Shown one piece after another: positions 15,071 to 22,964 of a stretch of DNA of 27,847 nt (its first letter is position 1; each line of letters starts with the position of its first letter). Source of the stretch: an uncultured Helicobacter sp. (GTDB taxonomy: Bacteria; Campylobacterota; Campylobacteria; Campylobacterales; Helicobacteraceae); the NCBI GenBank assembly GCA_944326445.1, contig CALVDZ010000028.1:1-27847 (forward strand), given 5' to 3'. The notes under the pieces are model-generated. The model ran no database searches and was not told where the DNA came from. It saw only the letters and a program-made list of their open reading frames with translations. The translations under genes were made by a program, and so were the position numbers.

Positions 15071-15499
15071 CTACCTTCCCAATAACTTTTTAGATTCTCT
15101 ATCTTGAAATAAATAAGCGTGGAAGCCTTGAATCTGTTTATTATTCTTTGTATCAAATTTAGGATAGAAATCTAGTAAGTCGTATTTGTCAAAGAATCGT
15201 TTTACTTGAGTGGGAGACATATCGCCTTTGAGTGTGCCTAGCTCATCAGGTTTTAAAGTAGGCAAACGACTTGGTTTATAAACCTTGTAGTCTTTATAGG
15301 TTATATCCATAATATCAACGAGATTAACTTGCTTTGTCATTGGATTTCCATTAGAATCTACCTTATCCTTGCCTTTTTCATCTTTTAATACCATAAATGA
15401 TTGATTAGTATCATTTGTTATTAAATTATAATAGCCATAGGCTGCCCAAGCGAGTTCTGCATTATCTCTTAATTTTTGAATCTGTTGTTTATTACTCAT
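15071..15499 (-). CDS. Lipase N-terminal stub (142 aa), second sequence type
   Basis: The leader is NAELAWAAYGYYNLI, followed by a region close to the 235-aa stub (LKDEKGKDKVDSNGNPMTKQ and DMSPTQVKRFFDKYDLLDFYP). It stops after AYLFQDRESK with the junk tail KLLGR, before any catalytic motif. GGAGAAAACA precedes the ATG, and the upstream lipoprotein stop overlaps it. The truncation is at AGAATCTAAA, the same word as in the other stubs. Confidence 0.75.
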   Translation of the reverse strand: MSNKQQIQKLRDNAELAWAAYGYYNLITNDTNQSFMVLKDEKGKDKVDSNGNPMTKQVNLVDIMDITYKDYKVYKPSRLPTLKPDELGTLKGDMSPTQVKRFFDKYDLLDFYPKFDTKNNKQIQGFHAYLFQDRESKKLLGR

Positions 15500-16004
15500 T
15501 GTTTTCTCCTTTTAAAGTTATATCGATACACTGCAACTTTTCGTCATTCCAATAAAAACCACTTCCCTCATTACCATCTAGGTAGTAGCGATTTGTTCGC
15601 CAAGCCACCGCTAAATACATACTCTTTATATTATTAGAATCTAATATATATTTTTCCTTTGGTGTTTCACTTGCCATTTTGCTTATTGCAAGCTTTCCCT
15701 CCAATGAGGTTTCATCGTATTCTTTTAAATATTGATGATAAAAAACATACAAAGTGATTTCTCCAATTCTCCTTGAATACTGCCTAGTATGCGGAAAATC
15801 ATCTATATCGCCTAGCTTTTTATCAAAGTAACTTAGAATCTTATTGTATTTATACTCATCATTTGGTAACTCATTTAATTTACACATTTTCTTAAACTTA
15901 TGATAACTAGGTTGAAAAGAATACGGCACAAACCACCCCCAACCACAACCATTAAAACATAATATGATAAGAGTTAAGATTGAGAAATAGAGAAGTTTTT
16001 TCAT
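15492..16004 (-). CDS. First lipoprotein of the array, probable immunity protein
   Basis: 170 aa. Signal peptide with lipobox FNGC (Cys20), then GWGWFVPYSFQPSYHKFKKMCK. The middle and C-terminal parts are unlike the other paralogues (YFDKKLGDIDDF, then VAWRTNRYYLDGNEGSG). It lies 23 bp after tssF, so it is transcribed with the structural operon. Its leader (16011-16027) contains the AGATTCTAAAGTAGCC sequence that reappears at the stub junctions. It is coupled to the 142-aa stub. Confidence 0.72.
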   Translation of the reverse strand: MKKLLYFSILTLIILCFNGCGWGWFVPYSFQPSYHKFKKMCKLNELPNDEYKYNKILSYFDKKLGDIDDFPHTRQYSRRIGEITLYVFYHQYLKEYDETSLEGKLAISKMASETPKEKYILDSNNIKSMYLAVAWRTNRYYLDGNEGSGFYWNDEKLQCIDITLKGENNE

Positions 16005-16010
16005 TTATGA

Positions 16011-16027
16011 GGCTACTTTAGAATCTA
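16011..16027. repeat. Leader of first lipoprotein, donor-like junction sequence
   Basis: On the coding strand this reads AGATTCTAAAGTAGCC between the tssF stop and the first lipoprotein. The stubs at 12701 and 14028 end in AGAATCCAAAGTAGCC. It is probably the ancestral boundary used when cassettes were added. Confidence 0.65.
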
Positions 16028-17746
16028 TCACATCACTGCCTTGTCGCCTTGTGTCGCAGGATAATTAAATGTCATATTGCTACTGACACAGACAATACGA
16101 GTTTCACAAAAAGAATTAATAGGAGCAAAGGAAGCAAAAAATCGCGAAAATACTAAACCTATCTTATAGACTTCTCCTACACAATAAAACTTTGAATCTT
16201 CTATATACAGAGCAATCAATGTGCCTCGTTGTGTTATAAAACCATTGATTTTATAAGTTGTCTGTGCTTGCAAATCAAGTAGTGCATCAGAAAATATAGC
16301 AAAAAAATCTTGTGAGGATAGTATCGTGCTATATGTGCGTATAACACTTAAAAAACTCTCTTTGTTAAGCATAGTTTGATAACTAAAGCAAAGCGTAGAG
16401 ACAAGATCCCAAGATATATTACTATCGATGTTTCTGTATCTGATTTTTGTTGGGATAGAAAGATTATATGTGATAATGTCCTTGTAGTCTGGGATTTGGT
16501 TAATATCACCCAATTTCAGTGTTGCTGGGAGATTGTTGTTGCTACATAGTGCATCAATAGAAATAGTCTCTTTGCTTGGTCGTTTAGTATAAAAAGTGAT
16601 TTCTTTATAATGTTCCCCTTGTGAATCTGTTTTATTGGTGAGAGCATAGAAATCTTCATTGTTTTCCAAAAAAGCAAAACGCTCAAAACTATTATAATTT
16701 TTTAGTACTCTCCTGCCCTTATCTGTGCTATGGGCTTTGACCCTTAAGACTTGTATGACAGAGTAGCTGCTACTATGGGCTCTATCGACAAAGATTCTAT
16801 ATCCGTTTCTTGAATGATCTAGGAGTATTGGCTCTGCTTGCATTGGAAAAAGATTAATAATAGGAGAGGCACAAAGAGAGAAGTTTTTTGGTTTTGGTAG
16901 GCAATCCTTGGGTAATTCTTTGTCAAAAACAAATTTAATGCCTATTTTTTTAGTTTGTAGGGTTTGTGTAAGTTCAAGATTCTGAAGTTTTAGGAAATGG
17001 AATTTCTCTGGCATAAGAAGCAATTCTTGTAACAAAGCAAAGGAACTAAAGCCTATATCATCATTATGTAATAGACTCTCATTATTTTGTAAGCCTATAT
17101 GTTGCAAGGATTGCAGCGGTACATTATATTGTTCATTGCTATCATAAGCGATAAGTATGATATGTTTGAGATATTGCGTCAGCCACAATAAAAGCGTATT
17201 GGCTGTATAGACCTCATTACCAAGATATAGTGTCAAGCAATCTAGGGCAATATCACTAAAAGTCATATCACTTCTACTAAGTTCTATATCAAGTGTTAGG
17301 GCACTATACTTGCCCTCACTTCCCACAATTACATCACTTAGCTGCAAAGGATACACATACACATCATAAATCGTTTTAAACTCACAACTTACGCCGTTGA
17401 TAGAAGTGGATTTTATCGTTGTATTTTTGGGAATTATGAGTTTGTGTGCTTTGGTATCGCTTTTGAATCCAAACTCTTGCATACATAAAGATGGCAAGGC
17501 ATTCATATAGTTTGGAAGAAGAATATTCATAAGAGATTCCGCTATAAAAGGGATATTAGCATCAAGCTCTTTGTGTATTTTGGCACTTAGGATTGCCAAA
17601 GATTCTATAATATACTCCACATCAGGATCATTGCTGTTGTGTGCTAAAAATGGTGCGAGTTTGGGATATTTACTAAGCAATAACTCTCTGCTTTTGTGCA
17701 AGTAATCAAGTTCTTTGCGAAAATAGAATATATCAATGTCTTGCAT
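16028..17746 (-). CDS. tssF: T6SS baseplate protein TssF
   Basis: 572 aa, a normal length for TssF. The N-terminus has the family pattern: FYFRKELDYLHKSRELL, KYPKLAPFLA, then DPDVEYIIESLAILSAKIHKELD and the LLPNY...PSLCMQEF segment. TssF with TssG, TssE and TssK forms the baseplate wedges on which the sheath is built. A gap of 57 bp separates it from tssE. tssG, which usually follows tssF, is not here; the lipase/immunity array starts 23 bp downstream instead. The C-terminal region reads through to the stop without disruption. Confidence 0.92.
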   Translation of the reverse strand: MQDIDIFYFRKELDYLHKSRELLLSKYPKLAPFLAHNSNDPDVEYIIESLAILSAKIHKELDANIPFIAESLMNILLPNYMNALPSLCMQEFGFKSDTKAHKLIIPKNTTIKSTSINGVSCEFKTIYDVYVYPLQLSDVIVGSEGKYSALTLDIELSRSDMTFSDIALDCLTLYLGNEVYTANTLLLWLTQYLKHIILIAYDSNEQYNVPLQSLQHIGLQNNESLLHNDDIGFSSFALLQELLLMPEKFHFLKLQNLELTQTLQTKKIGIKFVFDKELPKDCLPKPKNFSLCASPIINLFPMQAEPILLDHSRNGYRIFVDRAHSSSYSVIQVLRVKAHSTDKGRRVLKNYNSFERFAFLENNEDFYALTNKTDSQGEHYKEITFYTKRPSKETISIDALCSNNNLPATLKLGDINQIPDYKDIITYNLSIPTKIRYRNIDSNISWDLVSTLCFSYQTMLNKESFLSVIRTYSTILSSQDFFAIFSDALLDLQAQTTYKINGFITQRGTLIALYIEDSKFYCVGEVYKIGLVFSRFFASFAPINSFCETRIVCVSSNMTFNYPATQGDKAVM

Positions 17747-17803
17747 AATAAATTTTTACCTTGTTATATACTTAGAACAATGCCATCACATTTGAGGCTA
17801 GAG

Positions 17804-18163
17804 CTACATAACTTCGCAGTAGCGATTGTTTTTAAACACAATTTGCATACTAAACTCTCTGAAGTTATCGTGCCTATAACAAAATCGCACAAAAAAACGA
17901 AGTTGCCAAGGCATCAGAATCTCATCGTATTCTATACCCAGAATCTGCACTCTACGCTCATATGCAGTAATAAGCCTATAAATTTGATCCGACACCACAG
18001 CAGCAAGATTTTTAGTGTTTAAATCCAAATCATAGAAAGCACTCTGCTCTTTTGCATTAAGAAGTACTTCTATGTGTTCTTTAATCGCACAAATACGATC
18101 CTCATAATATGTATCGGTGCGTGTATCATCAAGAATATGTATGACTCTATCAACAAAAGACAT
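17804..18163 (-). CDS. tssE: T6SS baseplate protein TssE (gp25-like)
   Basis: 119 aa, short for the family. It has the gp25/lysozyme-like pattern: an early acidic helix, LNTKNLAAVVSDQIYRLITAYERRV, and a closing strand segment ending IVFKNNRYCEVM. TssE is a baseplate wedge component homologous to phage T4 gp25 and initiates sheath polymerisation. The start lies two bases after the tssC stop, so translation is probably coupled. The identification is supported by position between tssC and tssF. Confidence 0.85.
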   Translation of the reverse strand: MSFVDRVIHILDDTRTDTYYEDRICAIKEHIEVLLNAKEQSAFYDLDLNTKNLAAVVSDQIYRLITAYERRVQILGIEYDEILMPWQLRFFVRFCYRHDNFREFSMQIVFKNNRYCEVM

Positions 18164-18165
18164 TG

Positions 18166-19635
18166 CTATTCTTTATCAAGCTTACCCACCAAAGAAAGCT
18201 CAAAGTTTGCTCCCATAAACTTAAAATGGGGTCGCACATTAAGATCTACTTTATACCACCCAGCTTCTCCCTCTACTTCGCTTACTGTAATCTTTGCTCC
18301 TCTAAAAGGTCTTCTACTCCTTACTTCTGCAGGTGGATTCTCTTGGTCAGAAACATATTGCCGTATCCACTCATTGAGCCCCTTTTCTATATCGCCACGC
18401 TCTTTCCAACTTCCAATTTCTTCTCTCTGCAATACCTTGACATAATGAGCAAGACGCGAAATAAGAAATATATAAGGAAGCTGTGTGCCAAGTCTGTAAT
18501 TTGTCTCTGCCTCTTTGCCTTCAGGAGTGTTTGGAAAAACTTTTGGCTTCAGGGCGGCATTTGCCGAGAAAAACACTGCATTGTTGCTATCTCTGCGTAA
18601 AGTAAAGGCGATGAATCCAGCTTCAGAGAGCTCATATTCGCGTCTATCAGTAATCAATACCTCTGTGGGAATCTTTGATTGTATCGTGCCAAAGTTTTCA
18701 TAAATATATGTTGGCAAATCTGTAACGGCACCTCCGGCTCTTGGACCTATGATATTACCACACCATCGATATTGTGCAAAGCTATCAGTAAGACGCGTTG
18801 CAAATGCATAGGCGGTATTTCCCCACAAGAGATGATTGTGTGAATTATGCACATTCTCTTTGTAGTTAAAGCTTTTTATTGGATTTTCTTGTGGGTCATA
18901 GGGAGAGCGTGTGAGAAATCTTGTTACCAAAAGTCCCGCATATTTAGAATCTTCATTTTCTCTAAAAGTCCGCCATTTCGTGTATTGAGGACCTTCTAAG
19001 AGACTATTTAAATCCTGAATCTGGGCTAATTCTGCATAGTTTTCAAGCCCAAAGAATTTTGCGCTCATAGAGGTTAAAAATGGTGCGTGGCTCATAGCTG
19101 CGATAGAGGACATCTTAGAGAGGAAATTCATATCTGGGCTAGAGGCACTCAAGGCATAATCGCCAATAATCGCTCCCACAGGCTCGCCGCCAAATTGCCC
19201 ATACTCTGATGAATAGATATGTTTATAAAGCGTAGTATTGGTAATATCTGGATTTGAATCAAAGTCTTCTAGTGCTTCTTGCTGCGTAATATCTAATAAA
19301 TTGATTTTAATGTTTTCTTGAAAATTTGTGCGCTCTACTAAAAAATACAATCCTCTCCATGTAGATTCTAATTGCTGAAATTGTTCATTGTGCAGTATTT
19401 CATCCATTTGTGCCGAGATAAGCTCATCAATGTGCGCTATCATCTCATCAAGGGTAAAGCGATTAACTCTGCTTTCTGCGTTATCAGATTTCACGATTTC
19501 TGAAATAAATTCGGCTACCCCTACTTTTGCGATACTATAACTCTCGTCATCTTTAGCATATTTGCTCTTTTGCATAATGCTTTCGATAATAGAGACTTCC
19601 TGCGTTTGTGTTGTCGATTCTTTAGTATCTTGCAT
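18166..19635 (-). CDS. tssC: T6SS contractile sheath large subunit TssC (VipB)
   Basis: 489 aa, the usual size. Typical TssC segments are seen: FQQLESTWRGLYFLVERTN, LLDITQQEALEDF, YGQFGGEPVGAIIGDYAL, a SSIAAMSHAPFLTSMSAKFF segment, RSPYDPQENPI, and LLWGNTAYAFATRLTDSFA. The C-terminus (EVEGEAGWYKVDLNVRPHF) is strongly conserved in the family. With TssB it forms the contractile sheath around the Hcp tube. It starts 21 bp after tssB. Confidence 0.96.
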   Translation of the reverse strand: MQDTKESTTQTQEVSIIESIMQKSKYAKDDESYSIAKVGVAEFISEIVKSDNAESRVNRFTLDEMIAHIDELISAQMDEILHNEQFQQLESTWRGLYFLVERTNFQENIKINLLDITQQEALEDFDSNPDITNTTLYKHIYSSEYGQFGGEPVGAIIGDYALSASSPDMNFLSKMSSIAAMSHAPFLTSMSAKFFGLENYAELAQIQDLNSLLEGPQYTKWRTFRENEDSKYAGLLVTRFLTRSPYDPQENPIKSFNYKENVHNSHNHLLWGNTAYAFATRLTDSFAQYRWCGNIIGPRAGGAVTDLPTYIYENFGTIQSKIPTEVLITDRREYELSEAGFIAFTLRRDSNNAVFFSANAALKPKVFPNTPEGKEAETNYRLGTQLPYIFLISRLAHYVKVLQREEIGSWKERGDIEKGLNEWIRQYVSDQENPPAEVRSRRPFRGAKITVSEVEGEAGWYKVDLNVRPHFKFMGANFELSLVGKLDKE

Positions 19636-19656
19636 ATTTATCCTTTGTGGTTTGTA

Positions 19657-20145
19657 TTATTGCTCTTGATTGTTGTTATTTTGTATTTCTAACAGGAGTT
19701 TTTGCTTTGTATTTTCATCTTTGAGTGCTTCTAGCACGGCTTTTCTAAAGTCTGGGATATTGCCCATCGGTCCTTTTAGAGCGATAAGAGCCTCCCGTAG
19801 CTTAAGAAGCTTATTGATTTCAGGAACTTGCTTAGCGATATTGTCTGGACTAAAATCTTTCATATTAGTAATACTAAGATTCACATTGAGCTCATCAGCT
19901 TCTTTGTGTAAGGTATTTTTCACACTAAAATGCGCTTCCACTCCCATTTTTTGCATAACTTGATTAAAAGTATTTTTATTGATAGCTATTGCTTCTCTTT
20001 CTTCTAATGGTATTGTGCTGCCACCAGTAAAATTTGCCATAACCATAAGCTTCAATGGAAGCTCGACTTCTGGAGTTTGTCCATTTGTCTTGGACTTGTA
20101 GGTGATATTTATCCGCTCTTTAGGCGGCGTTGAACTTTCTGCCAT
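19657..20145 (-). CDS. tssB: T6SS contractile sheath small subunit TssB (VipA)
   Basis: 162 aa. It begins in the TssB manner (PKERINITYKSKTNGQTPEVELPLKLMVMANF) and has the conserved middle VEAHFSVKNTL and SPDNIAKQVPEINKLLKLREAL. AAGGATTAAGTA precedes the ATG. It is the first gene of the leftward operon. It interlocks with TssC in the sheath; the recycling ATPase ClpV that acts on this pair in many bacteria is not seen in the window. Confidence 0.95.
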   Translation of the reverse strand: MAESSTPPKERINITYKSKTNGQTPEVELPLKLMVMANFTGGSTIPLEEREAIAINKNTFNQVMQKMGVEAHFSVKNTLHKEADELNVNLSITNMKDFSPDNIAKQVPEINKLLKLREALIALKGPMGNIPDFRKAVLEALKDENTKQKLLLEIQNNNNQEQ

Positions 20146-20286
20146 TACTTAATCCTTATAATGAAAAATTTATCATATTTTATAATAAATCGTGTCATTT
20201 TTGACTGAAATTTAATCAAAATTATTATAGAATTTCACCAAATTTCGATTGGTAACATCTATAACATAGAGGGCTTTTTTAAGATT
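20146..20286. promoter_or_regulatory. Divergent promoter region between tssB and tssJ operons
   Basis: This 141-bp AT-rich spacer must hold the promoters of both operons. For the leftward operon, TATTATAAAAT on the minus strand (about 20,178-20,190) is a plausible -10. For the rightward operon, TATAAC near 20,260 is a plausible -10. No convincing -35 boxes are seen, which is usual in Helicobacter. No operator repeats are evident. Confidence 0.4.
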
Positions 20287-20784
20287 ATGATAAGGCATAC
20301 ACTTTATTTTACACTTTTTATTGTGGGGGCTATATCGTTTGTAGCGTGTAGCACTCCTGTGAGGGTTATGGTCTCTAATTATGAAGATTCAAATCTTAAT
20401 AATCGCGGAGACAATGTGCCTGTTACATTGCTTATCTATCAGCTTAAAGATGGTAAAAGATTTGAATATGCCTCCCCTCAAGATTTGCTCAGTCGAGAGA
20501 GTGTGGTGCTAGGTAGAGACAAGATAGATTCTATAAGGGTGCAGATTCCCCCTAACGAAAAAAATATGATTGCTGCAGAAATCAATAAAAAAGAGGGTAA
20601 ATACATCGGAATTCTTGCACTTTTTGCCAACTCACAAAACAAAACACAAAAATTTCACAAAAAGCTTAATAGAGTTTGTAGAAATATTATTAGGCTTGAT
20701 ATTACGCAAAATGGTATTACTAAGGCAAGCAAAAAGAATTATAAACAAACACAACATACAGAGGTAGAAAACAATGGGCAATAG
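20287..20784 (+). CDS. tssJ: T6SS outer-membrane lipoprotein TssJ
   Basis: 165 aa. The N-terminus is a lipoprotein signal peptide with lipobox FVAC (Cys21). The following STPVRVMVSNYEDSNL and VPVTLLIYQLKDGKRFEYAS match the TssJ pattern. TssJ is an outer-membrane lipoprotein whose periplasmic beta-sandwich holds the C-terminus of TssM. The last about 40 residues are polar and basic. The ribosome binding site is weak (TTTAAGATT). It is the first gene of the rightward operon, and its end overlaps tssK by 11 bp. Confidence 0.88.
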   Translation: MIRHTLYFTLFIVGAISFVACSTPVRVMVSNYEDSNLNNRGDNVPVTLLIYQLKDGKRFEYASPQDLLSRESVVLGRDKIDSIRVQIPPNEKNMIAAEINKKEGKYIGILALFANSQNKTQKFHKKLNRVCRNIIRLDITQNGITKASKKNYKQTQHTEVENNGQ

Positions 20785-22150
20785 ACTTAAGGTTGTTTGG
20801 TATAATGGTATGCATATGGATAAAGTCCATTTTGAACAACAAGAAAGGTATATAGAGCGTCTCATTCAGACCAAAACCGCCCAGTGTTTTTCCAATCTTT
20901 ATGGAATCTTTGAGGTAGAATTTTCCGATGAAATGCTAGGACTTGGCAAGATCGCACTTACAAAAATTAGCGGTATTGCTCAAGATGGAAGTGTATTTAA
21001 TGCTCCAAGCGATGATTTGCTGCCAGAAATCTTAGAAGTGGGGCACAATATAAACTCCTCAATCATTACCATAAAAATCCCTATGAATACAGATTCTATA
21101 GCAGATATATCACTGCACAATGCCTTTTCACATTCAAAATATATCGCAACCAATGTTACGATTTCCTCCAAAACCCATGATGATATTACCCAAGATTCCA
21201 AGAATCTCCATCAAGAGGCACAATACACACAAGAAAAACTCAACGTTGTGCTAGGAAGCTTACGATTAAAACTTGGGTTGCTAGGAGATAAGACACCAAA
21301 CGAGCTTGAGATTCCCATTGGGAAAATAAAAAATATGCACTCTAGTGGCAAGATAGAGCTTGATGAAAAATTTATCCCAACAAGCCTTAATATCTCAAAC
21401 AATACCTTTCTTAAAATCTTTTTAGAAGAAATGCTTTTTAGTATCAAGCAACACAAAGAAGTATTTACACAGGTTTTTAAAGGCATCAATCAAACCAAAA
21501 ATACACTTGACTTTAGCACCTACCTATCATTGAATCTTTTGAAAAAGTATTACTTAATATTCTCCTATCTAGTACATAAAGAAAAAATGCACCCTGAATT
21601 TCTTTATGAAAAGCTTATAGATTTTCAAGCTGATTTGCTTGCCCTAAGCCATAGTGAAGATTCTAATTTCATTACTTATACGCACAACGACCTTACCTCT
21701 GTTTTTGTGCCATTAAGCAATAATTTGCGTATTCTTTTTGCCAATGTTACTTCCCCAAAATATGCTATGGCAAATGTCGTAGATAATGGCAATGGATTTT
21801 ATGATTGTGTGTTTGATAATGCCTCTATACTTCAAAATGGTGAAGTGTTTTTAGCCATCAGCTCTTCATTACCAATGAATACTTTGATTGAAACCTTTGT
21901 TTCACAAAGCAAGATTCACACACAAAGCAATATTAAGCGTATTGTTGCCTCACAACTTAAGGGCTTAAACATAGAGCCAATACCAAGCATACCCTCTAGC
22001 CTACCACACTTAAGTGGATACGCCTATTTTAAGCTTGATAGAAAAGACCCACTTTTTTCTTCTTTTGCTAATCAAAATATTATTAGCGTGTATGTAACTA
22101 ATAATATCACAAATCCAGATATTAAGCTGTGGGCGATATTTCAGGATTGA
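20774..22150 (+). CDS. tssK: T6SS baseplate connector TssK
   Basis: 458 aa, the family size. It opens with the TssK signature NRLKVVWYNGMHMDKVHFEQQERYIERLI (in two parts: VVWYNGMHMD, HFEQQERY). The C-terminal part (VYVTNNITNPDIKLWAIF) is also typical. TssK trimers connect the baseplate to the TssL/TssM membrane complex. GAGGTAGAAAACA before the ATG, inside the end of tssJ, supports this start. Confidence 0.94.
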   Translation: MGNRLKVVWYNGMHMDKVHFEQQERYIERLIQTKTAQCFSNLYGIFEVEFSDEMLGLGKIALTKISGIAQDGSVFNAPSDDLLPEILEVGHNINSSIITIKIPMNTDSIADISLHNAFSHSKYIATNVTISSKTHDDITQDSKNLHQEAQYTQEKLNVVLGSLRLKLGLLGDKTPNELEIPIGKIKNMHSSGKIELDEKFIPTSLNISNNTFLKIFLEEMLFSIKQHKEVFTQVFKGINQTKNTLDFSTYLSLNLLKKYYLIFSYLVHKEKMHPEFLYEKLIDFQADLLALSHSEDSNFITYTHNDLTSVFVPLSNNLRILFANVTSPKYAMANVVDNGNGFYDCVFDNASILQNGEVFLAISSSLPMNTLIETFVSQSKIHTQSNIKRIVASQLKGLNIEPIPSIPSSLPHLSGYAYFKLDRKDPLFSSFANQNIISVYVTNNITNPDIKLWAIFQD

Positions 22151-22152
22151 GA

Positions 22153-22956
22153 ATGTCAGCACAAGCCAATGCACAAGATTCACCCAAAAGTCCAACCGAT
22201 ACTCAAGCATTGCCTCTATTGCTTGAGTATGAGTTAGTGGGCTTGCAAAATAACAGAATCCTTGATTTGAGTTTGCCACTGCTCATCTTTGCTACGAGAC
22301 TTTCAAAAATTCGTGATTTAGATTCAGAGTATATAACCAATATTAAAGAAGAGATAGCAAGAGAGATTCTTGCTATTAGCAGTAGTCTTAGTGCTTTACA
22401 CATATATGAAGACAAAGAGCTAATCAAATTGCGATATTGTCTTTGTGTGTTTATTGATGAGATGCTTTTAGCTAATGAAAGTTTCATAAATAGTCATTTT
22501 GCTAACCACACTCTGACTATCCGCCTTTTTGATGAAATGCTAGGTGGTGATAAGTTTTATGACATAGCGGGGCAATGGTTGCTTAACCCTAGTAAGCATA
22601 AAGATATGCTTGAGTTTGTTTATACTTGTCTCATTCTTGGATACAAAGGCAAATACGCCCTACAAGAACAAGATTCAAACAAAGTCAATCACTTTTGTAA
22701 TGATATAGCCACAGCCTTAGCTCCCGTGCTAGATTCTGATGAAGAGAGGGCGTTTAAATTAGCTTATAAAAACATAAAGCATGAAAATATTATAGAACGA
22801 CTTAAGCGCAAATATCTAAAACCATTCTTTAGCTTTGGTATTCTTGGGGTAGTCGTTGTAGTCTTTGTATTTTCATATCTTAAGTTAGAATCTCATAACA
22901 CTATTATTCAAAATAGTCTTACACAGCATATACAGACATTTACGCAAGAAAAATAG
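22153..22956 (+). CDS. tssL: T6SS inner-membrane protein TssL (DotU/IcmH-like)
   Basis: I place the start at the ATG at 22153, three bases after the tssK stop, because AGGA lies six bases upstream; an in-frame GTG at 22129 inside tssK has no such site. The product is 267 aa. The conserved cytoplasmic DotU domain shows KLRYCLCVFIDEMLL, GGDKFYDIAGQWL and CLILGYKGKY. A single membrane segment near the C-terminus (FGILGVVVVVFVFSYL) anchors it. There is no peptidoglycan-binding extension. TssL forms the inner-membrane platform with TssM. Confidence 0.92.
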   Translation: MSAQANAQDSPKSPTDTQALPLLLEYELVGLQNNRILDLSLPLLIFATRLSKIRDLDSEYITNIKEEIAREILAISSSLSALHIYEDKELIKLRYCLCVFIDEMLLANESFINSHFANHTLTIRLFDEMLGGDKFYDIAGQWLLNPSKHKDMLEFVYTCLILGYKGKYALQEQDSNKVNHFCNDIATALAPVLDSDEERAFKLAYKNIKHENIIERLKRKYLKPFFSFGILGVVVVVFVFSYLKLESHNTIIQNSLTQHIQTFTQEK

Positions 22957-22964
22957 GGGGTCAA

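Noticed and set aside
18074..18600. Plus-strand frames of 123 and 145 codons
   Set aside because: They are antisense to tssE and tssC, which are conserved over this stretch.
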